The position numbers and the translations under genes are program-made. 64,000 nucleotides of DNA from CALBPI01 sp038521865. Its GTDB lineage: Bacteria; Pseudomonadota; Gammaproteobacteria; Steroidobacterales; Woeseiaceae. The notes beneath the pieces were generated by a model. The model saw nothing but the letters and a program-made list of their open reading frames with translations, made no database searches and was not told the origin of the DNA. How positions within the stretch are numbered: position 1 is the first letter of the stretch; every line of letters begins with the position of its first letter. The DNA is taken from the NCBI GenBank assembly GCA_038521865.1, contig JBCBKO010000004.1:62001-126000 (forward strand), read 5' to 3'. This document shows positions 33,989 through 42,762 of this stretch, in pieces.

Positions 33989-34999
33989 CTAGAAAGCTCC
34001 GGGTTTACAGATTCTGGACTCGAGTTTCGCGTACTCGGGGTCAACCGGCGGGATCACCGGTATAGAAAGGCCCAGTGCGGCAGCGTCTTCGATGACCTGG
34101 TTGCTGAGTGCCTCTGCTACTGCTTCGTTGAGTAGTTGAATCTCCTCATTAGTCGAGTCACTCGTGGACATCTGGTTGTCCAGTTCCGGGACTAACTTCG
34201 TGATGGCGCCGATGTGGGCCATCATTGTGCTGGCCGGATACCCGCCACCCCGCTTGTCGGCGATGGCCCGTCCTTCTGGGCTGAGGTCGAGTTCAAGATC
34301 GTCAACGGTTCTGCCGAGCTTCGATCTCACCTCGCCTAGCAAGACCAGCGCCATGACTCTGCCTCTCGCCACGGCCTCGCGGTACCAATACTCTGATTCT
34401 TCGAATAGCGCTTTCGCGTTTTCAGGCGCCTCCCTAACGTCCGCACCACCGACGGCAATAAAGCCCAGGTTGCTTGGCGTGATACTGAATTGCGTCACCA
34501 TTGAGACGAGTCGTTCCGGATCTTCACCCTTTGCTTCGGCACTGAGGTACATCCCGTACAAGACCATGGCCGCCGAGTTGCCCTGGTCTGCAAACGACCG
34601 TAAGCCGGCTTTGTCGACGTCGAGAAACACTTCGTAGTCGCGACCGATTATAGACACAGGTTCCATCCTCTCCAGCTCCGCAACAAAGGCTGGCTCGGAA
34701 AAGACGTCCTCTGGCGCAATGCATGGTTCGCTTTCGTCAGAGTGGAGAGTGTCGGCGCTTTCAGGCGCCTCCGGTTGCGTGGGTGCGACCGATGCAGTCT
34801 CTATCGAAGTGTCCACCGACAGCACAGAGGATTCGGGTTTCGGCTTTGTCGATTGCTCGGTGGGCTGGGTGATGCCGCCTGCCATGGGCTGAACAGTCGA
34901 ACTCGCAGGTGTTGACTCATCGGAACGCAGCGCCATCACGATGGCCGCTGAGATCAACATGGCGCTACTTGCGGCTATCAAAAGCGTACGTCGGTTCAT
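33989..34999 (-). CDS. membrane-anchored periplasmic protein with Sel1/TPR-like helices
   Basis: 336 residues from the ATG at 34999; a start at 35071 would add 24 residues and overlap the divergent GNAT gene. Residues 1-22 (MNRRTLLIAASSAMLISAAIVMAL) form a membrane anchor or signal peptide. A Ser/Thr/Pro-rich linker (about 25-85) and a helical region follow, with Sel1-like phrases (SAAMVLYGMYLSAEAKG, EYWYREAVARGRVMALVLLGEV). Two Cys occur in the mature part. No specific function recognised. It is convergent with the Rieske gene. Confidence 0.65.
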   Translation of the reverse strand: MNRRTLLIAASSAMLISAAIVMALRSDESTPASSTVQPMAGGITQPTEQSTKPKPESSVLSVDTSIETASVAPTQPEAPESADTLHSDESEPCIAPEDVFSEPAFVAELERMEPVSIIGRDYEVFLDVDKAGLRSFADQGNSAAMVLYGMYLSAEAKGEDPERLVSMVTQFSITPSNLGFIAVGGADVREAPENAKALFEESEYWYREAVARGRVMALVLLGEVRSKLGRTVDDLELDLSPEGRAIADKRGGGYPASTMMAHIGAITKLVPELDNQMSTSDSTNEEIQLLNEAVAEALSNQVIEDAAALGLSIPVIPPVDPEYAKLESRICKPGAF

Positions 35000-35037
35000 T
35001 CCCTGCACCCGGTTCTGCTCTACTATTCCAAAACTGT

Positions 35038-35610
35038 ATGATCGTTGGCATGAGTGCAAGCACGTCGACACCTTTCACACACCGCATCGCTGGCAATGAC
35101 GATATTCCTGCGATCATGGATCTGATGCTCGCAGCGATCGAGGTCAACATGCGTGATTTTCTTTCTGCCGCTGAGGTGGAGGCGGCGAAGGAGACCATGG
35201 GTGTGGATCAGACACTCATTGACGATGGCACCTACCACTTGATCGAAACAGTCGTCGATGACCAGACGGTGCTGGTGGGCTGCGGCGGTTGGGGAAAACG
35301 TCGCACGCTGTACGGTGGCAACCATACGGTGGGTCGTGACGATTCGTTGAGCGATCCCGAGACAGAGGCCGCTCGCATTCGGGCGATGTATACGCATCCC
35401 GACTGGACTCGCAGAGGCATCGGTACATTGCTGCTTGATCTTGGCGAGCAGGCGGCGCGCAATGCTGGGTTCAAGACGATCGAATTGGGCTCCACGGTGC
35501 CGGGCGAGCCATTGTACGTTGCGCGCGGCTACGTAGAGTTCGATCGTGAAGTGCACACGGGTGCCAACGGCGAACTCAACACGGTGATTCACATGAGGAA
35601 AGCACTGTGA
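35038..35610 (+). CDS. GNAT family N-acetyltransferase
   Basis: About 190 residues from the ATG at 35038; an in-frame ATG at 35050 is equally possible. The acetyl-CoA-binding motif A reads AMYTHPDWTRRGIGTLLLDLGEQAA and motif B GFKTIELGSTVPGEPLYVARGY, ending in a typical YVEFDRE strand. It acetylates an unknown small molecule or protein. It is divergent from the membrane-anchored protein gene with under 40 bp between starts. No special link to the neighbouring pathway genes. Confidence 0.85.
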   Translation: MIVGMSASTSTPFTHRIAGNDDIPAIMDLMLAAIEVNMRDFLSAAEVEAAKETMGVDQTLIDDGTYHLIETVVDDQTVLVGCGGWGKRRTLYGGNHTVGRDDSLSDPETEAARIRAMYTHPDWTRRGIGTLLLDLGEQAARNAGFKTIELGSTVPGEPLYVARGYVEFDREVHTGANGELNTVIHMRKAL

Positions 35611-35645
35611 CGGCGGCAAAAGTACTTTAACGCTCGATCGAGCAG

Positions 35646-36194
35646 CTAATCAGAAGCTGCCGGAACGGTGATTTCCCGATAGTGGATCTGGTCACCAAAT
35701 GGTGACTGATCGTTATTGGCTGCAGATGCAGCGATCAGAAATGTGACGCGCTCAAGCTTGCCGATCGGCGCACGCCAATCGAATTGCCATCGTACTGAAC
35801 CATCTTCGTTAGCGCGCACCCCGGTCGAGCGAATCGCTGTGCCGTGAACTGACGTTTCTGCGTCATCATCCCTTGGTACGAATGTTCCAGCAGTGCCGTG
35901 GTCCATCAGCGCAATGACCTGAAAGCCGCTGACCTCGAACGTCGTACCTTCGAGCATCAACTGCAAATTGTATTGTTCGCCAGCCGTCAGCGCAGCAGGC
36001 AAGCCCCGCAGTGCAATCATCTCTGATTGTTCAACGGCATCGCGTTCCCAGTGACAACTCGCGCAGTGCTCGCTCGCACCCGGGTCCGCTGCGCCCCATG
36101 GCGCACCTTCTGGATAGGCCAACGCTAGCGTGGCGGAGCAACTAGCCGCCAGGAGCGCTAGCGTCGCTGCACCGTTACTCTGCCGTTTCGACAA
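35646..36194 (-). CDS. exported CXXCH protein with Reeler-like/choice-of-anchor domain
   Basis: 182 residues from a TTG at 36194, chosen because MSKRQSNGAATLALLAAS...ALA is then a signal peptide; the longer open frame upstream is antisense-type sequence overlapping the propeller gene. The mature N-terminus carries CASCH, a single c-type heme-binding motif, in SEHCASCHWERDA. A beta-sandwich-like region follows (GLPAALTAGEQYNLQLMLEG ... GFQVIALMD) that recalls the choice-of-anchor V/Reeler group. It overlaps the end of the propeller gene by 20 bp and is probably translationally coupled. A periplasmic electron-transfer or cell-surface role is inference. Confidence 0.65.
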   Translation of the reverse strand: MSKRQSNGAATLALLAASCSATLALAYPEGAPWGAADPGASEHCASCHWERDAVEQSEMIALRGLPAALTAGEQYNLQLMLEGTTFEVSGFQVIALMDHGTAGTFVPRDDDAETSVHGTAIRSTGVRANEDGSVRWQFDWRAPIGKLERVTFLIAASAANNDQSPFGDQIHYREITVPAASD

Positions 36195-37161
36195 CGGCCC
36201 GACCGATTGTGTTGGCATCTGCCCCGAACCAGACCGACCCGGTGGCCGCATGGTAGTGCATGTGGCGGATCGTGCCGCCGCCAGAGCCAACTTCAGTCTG
36301 TTCGATGAACTCGCCGCTGTCCGGATCGAAGCCCATGAAGACATTGGGTTGTACGCCGGTCGCCACCATCCAGAGTCGGTCCTGGCCATCGGAGGCCATG
36401 CCGTACGGTCGCGCATTTTCGCCCTGTGGCATCTGCCACTCGGTGAACTCACCGGTGCTCGGGTCATACTTTCCGAGCATGCCGCCGGCGTAGTCGACGT
36501 ACCAAACGGTGCCGTCGGCCAGGACCTCAAGGCGTCGCGGGCGAGCCTCATCGCGGGGCAAATCGATTTCGGTATGCTCCAGTGTTTCCGGGTCGATATG
36601 AGCGAGTTTGCTCGTGCCAAACAGCGCGACCCAGACCGAGCCATCCGGCGCCAGCTTGATGCCGTAGGGTCGCGAGCGCGCCGTAGTTGATGCGATCAGA
36701 TCGACTTTGCGATCCTCGAGGCGTAAACGTCCCATCATGTTGCCACCCTGAACGGTGAACCAGATGTGCGACTCATCGGCATCGAAAATCAGTGTATGAG
36801 GATCACGCGCTTTCGGATCAGGCATCGGTACTTCTTCGATGCTGCCATTGCTTGGATCGTAGCGACCTATGAGCGCCGTGCGATTGCCGGCGTACCACAC
36901 ATCACCATTGCGTGCGACGATGAGATTGTGCGGCCCGGAACCGTCTTTGAGTTCGATTTGCTCAAACTCACCGCTCTCGGTATCAAGACGCGCAAGGTAA
37001 CCCGACCTTTGGCCCACAAACCAGACGCTGTCGGCGGAGGTGGCGAACGGATCACGCGGCCGGGATTGCTCGTAAGGAACTTCCCACTCCTTGATGTCGA
37101 GTTCAGCGTTCGCCATCGTCGGAAAAATCCACGCCAGTATAAGCAAAACCGTTGTTCGCAT
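36175..37161 (-). CDS. secreted streptogramin-lyase-like (virginiamycin B lyase family) beta-propeller
   Basis: 328 residues from the ATG at 37161, which has AGGAGT at a normal distance (an ATG at 37167 is too close). Residues 1-20 (MRTTVLLILAWIFPTMANA) are a signal peptide. Seven-bladed propeller repeats are visible as DSVWFVGQRSG, GDVWYAGNRTA, HIWFTVQGG, GSVWVALFGT, GTVWYVDYAGG, RLWMVATG and GSVWFGADANT. The family includes Vgb lyase, but most members are not antibiotic-resistance enzymes, and a periplasmic sensor/lyase role is as likely. Coupled to the CXXCH protein gene downstream. Confidence 0.8.
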   Translation of the reverse strand: MRTTVLLILAWIFPTMANAELDIKEWEVPYEQSRPRDPFATSADSVWFVGQRSGYLARLDTESGEFEQIELKDGSGPHNLIVARNGDVWYAGNRTALIGRYDPSNGSIEEVPMPDPKARDPHTLIFDADESHIWFTVQGGNMMGRLRLEDRKVDLIASTTARSRPYGIKLAPDGSVWVALFGTSKLAHIDPETLEHTEIDLPRDEARPRRLEVLADGTVWYVDYAGGMLGKYDPSTGEFTEWQMPQGENARPYGMASDGQDRLWMVATGVQPNVFMGFDPDSGEFIEQTEVGSGGGTIRHMHYHAATGSVWFGADANTIGRAVVETAE

Positions 37162-37272
37162 GGTCATACTCCTGATTGCCGGGACCGAGACAATATCACG
37201 GCCTTACGCGTGGCGAGGGCGACTTTGCCGCTTTGCTCGGGCATAGTTTCGTTAGCCACAGAGGATCCCCGA

Positions 37273-39399
37273 TTGGATTTATTCAGTGAACTCAAGCGCC
37301 GCCGCGTTTACCGTGCCGGCATCGCCTATCTGGTGACAGCATGGGTGATACTGCAGCTCGCCGATATTCTTGGCGATAATCTGGACCTGCCCGATTGGAT
37401 GTTCCGCGGCTTGCTCGCAGGTGTTGTCGTTGGGTTTCCGATAGTGCTCATCCTTTCGTGGGTGTTCGAGCGCACTAAAGACGGACTGCGCGTCGATCGC
37501 GGTCCCACCGAATCGTCGCCGCGCGGTGATTCGGGCAGTTATTTACAGCCAACGATCATCCTGGTGCTCATGGTGATTGTCGGTGTTCTGGTGGTCGACC
37601 GGTTCAAGGACGATGCCGCGTCTGGCGAGGCCCTGGCGCGCACGGTGGCGGTGCTGCCGTTCAGCACTCAAAGCGCTGCGAGCGACGACGCGTTCTTTGT
37701 GGAGGGCATGCATGACGACATCCTGACGCAACTGGCTGGATTGCAGACGCTCGAGCGCGTGATCTCCCGCACCACGATTGAGCGATATCGCGAGACACAG
37801 CTATCGATTCCGGAAATTGCCGCCGAGCTCGATGTGGCAGCAGTACTTGAGGGATCGGTACAAAGAGCGGGCGAGCGAGTTCGGATCAACATGAAGCTTT
37901 ACGATGCAGGTCGTGACGCCGCACTCTGGACAAAGACCTGGGACAAGGAGCTCACACTCAACAACCTGTTCTCGATACAGAATGAAGTGACTCGCGAAGT
38001 GGTGGCTGCACTCGACGGTGTGTTGTCTGATCGTGAGATGTCGGCGATGAAACGAAAGCCGACCAACAACTTTGAGGCGTTTGAGTTACACGCCGCCGGA
38101 CGTCAGAAAGTCGAGTGGCGCAATGCCCCAAAGCTGGCGGAAGCGCTTGAGCTCTTCGAGAGTGCTATCGAGATCGACCCGAATTACGCGGAAGCTTACG
38201 TGGGCGTAGCCGATGCCTTGTCCTTGCAGCCGGAGTACGCGGGTGTGGATATGCAGAGCACGTTCGCGCCGCGGCAGGAGGCGATCGATAAAGCACTCGC
38301 CCTCGATAGCCAGATCGCACCTCCCTATGCATCGCTTGGTTTGCTTCGATGGCATCAGGGACAAATTCCGGCGGCGGAGGAAGCACTGCAGCGCGCGTTG
38401 GAAATCAACCCCAACTATACGAATGCACTGCATTGGTATGCATTGCTGCTTCGGGATTCTGGACGAGTGGAAGAGGCCAAACGATTAATGCGTCGTGCGC
38501 GCGATGCAGACCCATTGGCACCAATCCTCGCTGGCGCCGAAGCGTCAATGTACATTCTGAACGGCGAGTACTCGGAGGCGCGCACAATGCTCCGTCGCGC
38601 GATTCAGGCGACCCCGGATTTTTATCTGTATTACGAACTGATCGGTGAATCGTTTTTTGTGCAGGGCAATTTTGCGGAGGCGTTGCGCTGGTTTGATGAG
38701 GCGGTCCGATTGGAACCTACCGCACCGGACCCGCGAATCGGACAATGCGAGACGCTACTGGTGATGGATGATCTCGAGCTCGGTAAACCCTGCGTTGATC
38801 GATTGTCAGAGGATTTCCCCAACCGGATGCCGGTGGGACAGTCGCCGTTGCACTTCCAACTGATGGTGATGGAAGACCGATTGGACGAGTTTCTGGTGCC
38901 GATTGGTTTTGCGCTCGAATTGGGTACCCCGGTGAAAATCGGGATCGCTGCCGCCTACGTGATGAGCGATGATGCCGCTTCCGCGAAACAGTTGCTGGAG
39001 TCGATTGAGCCTGACCTGTTCGGTTCCGGTCCAATACCCAACCTTGCTGACTACAATTCGGACATCGGTCTGCTCGCCAGCGTTGTATTGAATCAAATGG
39101 GCGAGCCTGAGCGCGCGGCGGCAGTTTTGGAGGCGGCAAAGCTGGCCGATTACAGCAAGAGCGCAGAGTTTGACGCGGCGCTCGCATTCCTTGCGCAGGA
39201 TAAGGATGAAGCGGCGGCAGCTTCTCTGGATCGTGCTTTGGAGTCCGGCCGATTCAGCCGCTGGTGGTTATTGCGAGCACCGGTTTTCTCACGCGATACG
39301 ATTTCCGAAGCTTGGGATCAGTCAGTAGCAGCGGTAAACGCGGAAATCGCCCGACAACGGGAATCCTATCGGAGTCGCCCTGAACTCGGTCTGCTATGA
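37273..39399 (+). CDS. membrane-anchored TolB-like/TPR protein, paralogue 5
   Basis: 708 residues from a TTG at 37273, chosen because MDLFSELKRRRVYRAG then aligns with the N-termini of the four tandem paralogues; the open frame extends 169 codons upstream, but over the antisense propeller gene. Three membrane segments (about 14-32, 45-64 and 95-111), a TolB-like domain (TVAVLPFSTQS ... VLEGSVQRAGERVRI ... IQNEVTREV) and TPR repeats (for example EAYVGVADALSLQPEYA, NYTNALHWYALLLRDSG) follow. It is a distant, stand-alone relative of the 7782-16705 array. Its end overlaps the MFS gene by 6 bp. Confidence 0.82.
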   Translation: MDLFSELKRRRVYRAGIAYLVTAWVILQLADILGDNLDLPDWMFRGLLAGVVVGFPIVLILSWVFERTKDGLRVDRGPTESSPRGDSGSYLQPTIILVLMVIVGVLVVDRFKDDAASGEALARTVAVLPFSTQSAASDDAFFVEGMHDDILTQLAGLQTLERVISRTTIERYRETQLSIPEIAAELDVAAVLEGSVQRAGERVRINMKLYDAGRDAALWTKTWDKELTLNNLFSIQNEVTREVVAALDGVLSDREMSAMKRKPTNNFEAFELHAAGRQKVEWRNAPKLAEALELFESAIEIDPNYAEAYVGVADALSLQPEYAGVDMQSTFAPRQEAIDKALALDSQIAPPYASLGLLRWHQGQIPAAEEALQRALEINPNYTNALHWYALLLRDSGRVEEAKRLMRRARDADPLAPILAGAEASMYILNGEYSEARTMLRRAIQATPDFYLYYELIGESFFVQGNFAEALRWFDEAVRLEPTAPDPRIGQCETLLVMDDLELGKPCVDRLSEDFPNRMPVGQSPLHFQLMVMEDRLDEFLVPIGFALELGTPVKIGIAAAYVMSDDAASAKQLLESIEPDLFGSGPIPNLADYNSDIGLLASVVLNQMGEPERAAAVLEAAKLADYSKSAEFDAALAFLAQDKDEAAAASLDRALESGRFSRWWLLRAPVFSRDTISEAWDQSVAAVNAEIARQRESYRSRPELGLL

Positions 39400-40566
39400 C
39401 TCTGGTGTCGCGTCTGCGGGGCGCGTACGCATCGAAATCACATAAAGCACGAGTGTCAGCAATGACATCATCGCGGCCGCGATGAACGGGGAACCTGGCA
39501 GATAGACCACAGCTTGCTCGCCTGCTGTTGCCGTGAACAGGCCCATGTAGACCAACGGCGCCAAAATCATCGCCACACTTGTAAGTGCTGACAGCCCACC
39601 CTGCAACTCGCCCTGTGCGTCTTCGGCGACCCGATTGGAGAGTTCTTGTCGAATCGCCGGGTCCTGCATCGAAGAAATGAGGGCGAGTGTGATCATTGCG
39701 TAGACCATCCAGCCGGCGGTCGCCAATCCGATGCCAGTCAATGCGATCGCTTCAACGATCAGCGCAATCCAGATGGCCCTGACGATTCCGATTTTCGGCA
39801 GAAGCACCTGGATGACAACCGCTGATGAGATGAACGCGATGATCCCGTAGTAGGCGATCGACAAACCGACAGCCTGATCTCCCCACTGGAATCGCTCGAT
39901 CGCGACGTACGACCAAACAGTTGGATAGACCCAGGAAGACAATGTCGCGAAGAAGAACACGGGCAAAAGCACCGTCAGACCGGGTGTCCGGAACAGGCGA
40001 ATCAACGTACCGAAGGTGTTGGCGCGCGACCACGTAAATGCTCGGCGCTTGTGCTCGGCGAGAGACTCGGAAACAACAAAGTAGCCAAAGATCGTGTTCA
40101 CGGTCGCGAGTCCGGCACCGACAAGAAAAGGTAGCCGTAGGTCGATCTCGCCGAGTAAGCCACCGAGCGCGGGTCCGAAAATGAACCCGGCACCAAACGA
40201 GGCGCCAATCCAGGCAAAACGCTGTGCGCGCCGGTCTCTGGGTGTGACGTCGGCTACGTAAGCATTCGTCGTCGAAAATGTCGCGGCGAAGATGCCCGCA
40301 AAAGCCCGGACCAGCATGAAGGCCCAGATGGTGGTCACGAACGCGAGCACCAACATGTCGATCGCGAATGCGGCGAGACTCAAGAGCAACACCGGTCGCC
40401 GTCCATAGCGGTCCGACAGTGCGCCGAGAATCGGCGAGAAGATGAACTGCATGATCGCGTAGACAAACAACGCGAGTCCGCCCCAACGGGCGGCCTCCGC
40501 GAGGTCGGTGCCCGAGAGTTCCATGACGAGACGTGGCAAAACGGGAGTTGCCAGCCCGAACCCCAT
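39394..40566 (-). CDS. MFS transporter, TetA-like drug/metabolite exporter
   Basis: 390 residues as listed, with about eleven to twelve membrane helices. Signature motifs: motif A GALSDRYGRRP after helix 2, and motif C GPALGGLLG. This resembles the Tet/DHA1 group of drug-proton antiporters. The ATG at 40566 falls inside what should be helix 1: the frame continues upstream as AFVFLVISTFIGS with no ATG, GTG or TTG before a stop at 40657-40659. An ATC at 40653, preceded by GGGGA, would give MQDSDTKPAEVP and a complete first helix (419 residues). The CBS gene lies 41 bp upstream of that ATC. Confidence 0.85.
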   Translation of the reverse strand: MGFGLATPVLPRLVMELSGTDLAEAARWGGLALFVYAIMQFIFSPILGALSDRYGRRPVLLLSLAAFAIDMLVLAFVTTIWAFMLVRAFAGIFAATFSTTNAYVADVTPRDRRAQRFAWIGASFGAGFIFGPALGGLLGEIDLRLPFLVGAGLATVNTIFGYFVVSESLAEHKRRAFTWSRANTFGTLIRLFRTPGLTVLLPVFFFATLSSWVYPTVWSYVAIERFQWGDQAVGLSIAYYGIIAFISSAVVIQVLLPKIGIVRAIWIALIVEAIALTGIGLATAGWMVYAMITLALISSMQDPAIRQELSNRVAEDAQGELQGGLSALTSVAMILAPLVYMGLFTATAGEQAVVYLPGSPFIAAAMMSLLTLVLYVISMRTRPADATPES

Positions 40567-40694
40567 AGAGCCAATGAACGTCGAGATGACGAGAAAAACG
40601 AACGCCCCCTGCGCAGCTGGGACTTCGGCGGGTTTAGTGTCCGAATCTTGGATTGTCTATCCCCGTCAAAATCGCCTGCGGCGCGGGTGAGGCT

Positions 40695-41123
40695 CTAGCC
40701 GGCTATGTAGCTTTCCAGTTGCTCGATCGTGAATTGTTGTTCGGCAATGACCGTCTTGACCAGATCGCGGAGCGAAATGACACCGATCACTTTTTTGTCC
40801 TCCATGACTGGCAAATGACGAAACTTGCCGTTCATCATGATCGCCATACACTCTTCGACCTGTTGAGACGGCTTGGCGCAGACAACTTTGCGAGTCATTA
40901 CCTCATCGACGCGAGTCTCTTTCGATGCTCGCTCTTTCAGGATGATGCGTCTTGCGTAATCGCGCTCCGAAATGATACCGACCAGTTCTTCCCCGTCCAT
41001 AACGGGCAATGCGCCGATCTCTTTCTTCGCCATCTCTTGCACGGCTTCGAAAACCGTGGCTTCCGGCCGAATCGACCAAACGTGAGTGCCTTTCTTCTCC
41101 AGCAACGTCCTGATTGATCTCAT
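40695..41123 (-). CDS. CBS-pair domain protein
   Basis: 142 residues, essentially two CBS motifs: EATVFEAVQEMAKKEIGALPVMDGEELVGIISERDYARRI and PSQQVEECMAIMMNGKFRHLPVMEDKKVIGVISLRDLVKT. Such stand-alone CBS pairs bind adenosyl ligands and act as energy or redox sensors on unidentified partners. It precedes the MFS gene on the same strand by under 50 bp if the non-standard start of the latter is right. Confidence 0.9.
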   Translation of the reverse strand: MRSIRTLLEKKGTHVWSIRPEATVFEAVQEMAKKEIGALPVMDGEELVGIISERDYARRIILKERASKETRVDEVMTRKVVCAKPSQQVEECMAIMMNGKFRHLPVMEDKKVIGVISLRDLVKTVIAEQQFTIEQLESYIAG

Positions 41124-41187
41124 CTCAAATTCCCTGCGAGCGTAGCCACGGCTTTGAGTCTACCGAATCTCGTGAGGCAGGCCACCC

Positions 41188-41778
41188 CTACGGTGTGCGC
41201 TTTTTGATCGTGAAGCTCATGCTGAGGTACTCACCATCGCCATGATCTTCGTACATCTGCATTTCTTCGATACCTGGCGACACAGATTTGCCAACAGACC
41301 GGTTAACGTATGGCTTGTTCGTCATCGGGTTGATCGCCTCTCCGGTCATGACCAGAGCGTCTGTCTCTGCGTCGAATTTGCCGTGCATTATCAACACACT
41401 TGTTGACATGTTATCCGTCCACGTCGACCAGTACTGTTGTTCCACATTGTCGTAACCGGTGCGACTGATGCCTTCGAACGGCGCACCCATCATGTTGCCG
41501 CGCCAGTGGTCAACCATGACCCTGCCGCCGAGCTCGACGCTACGCTCCACTACCATCGTCGTTTCCAAGGGCTCTGCGTCCGGGCCCATGTAGAACGTCA
41601 TGACGGCATCCCACGTGCCGACGGCCTCGGCGAACTGCTTGTGTGGCTCGTTGATCTTTGCTGCCGCCATCATGACAGCCATCATTTCTGCTTCGTCAAT
41701 TTCTGCAGCTTCGTGGTGCGCCGCGAACGCGGTCATGGTGAGTGCTATCAGCGCAATACTTGCCAGTGCATTCCTCAT
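41188..41778 (-). CDS. secreted DUF1579 family protein
   Basis: 196 residues. Residues 1-19 (MRNALASIALIALTMTAFA) form a signal peptide. The mature part follows the DUF1579 pattern (FAEAVGTWDAVMTFYMGPDAEPLETTMVVERSVELGGRVMVDHWRGNMMGAPFEG ... YDNVEQQYWSTWTD), a lipocalin-like beta-barrel of unknown function. It stands alone between the CBS gene and the sigma-factor operon. Confidence 0.85.
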   Translation of the reverse strand: MRNALASIALIALTMTAFAAHHEAAEIDEAEMMAVMMAAAKINEPHKQFAEAVGTWDAVMTFYMGPDAEPLETTMVVERSVELGGRVMVDHWRGNMMGAPFEGISRTGYDNVEQQYWSTWTDNMSTSVLIMHGKFDAETDALVMTGEAINPMTNKPYVNRSVGKSVSPGIEEMQMYEDHGDGEYLSMSFTIKKRTP

Positions 41779-41854
41779 TGTTCGAACCTCCCCAAAAGAT
41801 CGAACACTGAGTATAGCTCGCTATTGCGTCCAGCGGCGGGCGGCCGCTTTTCGA

Positions 41855-42202
41855 CTAGTGCACCACACGTCGTATGAACACGTGCAAGCCGAGCAGGACG
41901 ATACCGACAACGCCTGCTGCAGTATTGATCGGGCCTAAAATGAACTCGATCCAGTCGCCTTCTACCGCGATCACCGGCTTACTGAGCAAATCCGCTGCGG
42001 TGCCAAGCGATTGCTGCAAAGGTGATTCGAGAACAAGCTCCAATACGCCGATCATCACGATGACCGAGGCACGAATTGCGTAAACCTTCCAACGTCGCCG
42101 CTGAATCTCGCGGGTGACGCTGTGCGTAAATTCGGGGTCCGGTGGCGCATGCTCGGCGTCGGCGAACAAAGCTTCCAGCGTGATATCTCGTTGTTCGGTC
42201 AT
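41855..42202 (-). CDS. small membrane protein, putative anti-sigma factor
   Basis: 115 residues. A cytoplasmic N-terminus of about 42 residues (MTEQRDITLEALFADAEHAPPDPEFTHSVTREIQRRRW) is followed by a membrane segment (about 43-58) and a second near 90-108. The start overlaps the ECF sigma gene by 4 bp (ATGA), and the protein has the size and one-sided topology of small anti-sigma factors, although no zinc HxxxCxxC motif is present. Function as an anti-sigma factor rests on context only. Confidence 0.65.
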   Translation of the reverse strand: MTEQRDITLEALFADAEHAPPDPEFTHSVTREIQRRRWKVYAIRASVIVMIGVLELVLESPLQQSLGTAADLLSKPVIAVEGDWIEFILGPINTAAGVVGIVLLGLHVFIRRVVH

Positions 42203-42750
42203 TGTGTAGCTCCGTAATCATCCAGCAGCTTGCGCAGATCAAGACTGCCGCGCCGGATGTGCGATTTGACGGTGCCGAGCGGCAGCTTCGTCAGAGCGGC
42301 AATCTCCGGATGCGAAAGTCTCTCGTTGTAGGACAGCACGATGCAGGTTCGAACGACCTCCGGGAGTAACGCGAGTGCTGCATCAAGGTCGATCGCTTCG
42401 GTGGCAGACGTGACTGGTGCCGCTTGCAACTCGTCATCGTACACTTGCTCCCATTTGTTGCCTTCTTTGCGCTGGTAATCGATCCATTCATTTACCGCGA
42501 TGCGTTTGATCCAGCCCGGAAACTTCTCGGGTTGCTTCAGTTTGCGAATCCGACTCCACACCTTTAGGAACACGCGCTGCGCCAGATCATCGGCGAGCAC
42601 GGGATCGCCGGAAAAGCGGCGCATCAGCGTTCTTAGCCAAGGCTGCCTGCGCCGTACCAGTTCGGTGAACGCGTCGCGGTCGCCTCTTGCGGCCAAACTC
42701 ACGATCAGCGCCTCAGGCCCTTCGGCGTAATAGGCGGGTGCATTGGACAT
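42199..42750 (-). CDS. ECF-type RNA polymerase sigma factor
   Basis: 183 residues with sigma region 2 (DAFTELVRRRQPWLRTLMRRFSGDPVLADDLAQRVFLKVWSRIRKL) and region 4 helix-turn-helix (LLPEVVRTCIVLSYNERLSHPEIAALTKLPLGTVKSHIRRG). It recognises an unknown promoter. It sits between the DUF6249-like membrane gene (12 bp gap) and the putative anti-sigma gene (4-bp overlap), the usual arrangement of a membrane-stress unit. Confidence 0.92.
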   Translation of the reverse strand: MSNAPAYYAEGPEALIVSLAARGDRDAFTELVRRRQPWLRTLMRRFSGDPVLADDLAQRVFLKVWSRIRKLKQPEKFPGWIKRIAVNEWIDYQRKEGNKWEQVYDDELQAAPVTSATEAIDLDAALALLPEVVRTCIVLSYNERLSHPEIAALTKLPLGTVKSHIRRGSLDLRKLLDDYGATQ

Positions 42751-42762
42751 TAATGCGAGTCG

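Noticed and set aside
36175..37161. Antibiotic-resistance call (virginiamycin B lyase)
   Set aside because: Only the general propeller family is supported; the catalytic His pattern was not confirmed and environmental homologues are mostly unrelated to resistance.
36766..37272. 169-codon N-terminal extension of the fifth TolB/TPR protein
   Set aside because: It is antisense to the propeller gene and hydrophilic; homologues start at the equivalent of 37273.
41828..41852. AGCGGC-GGGCG-GCCGCT hairpin followed by TTTT
   Set aside because: The T-run is on the plus strand while both neighbouring genes are on the minus strand.
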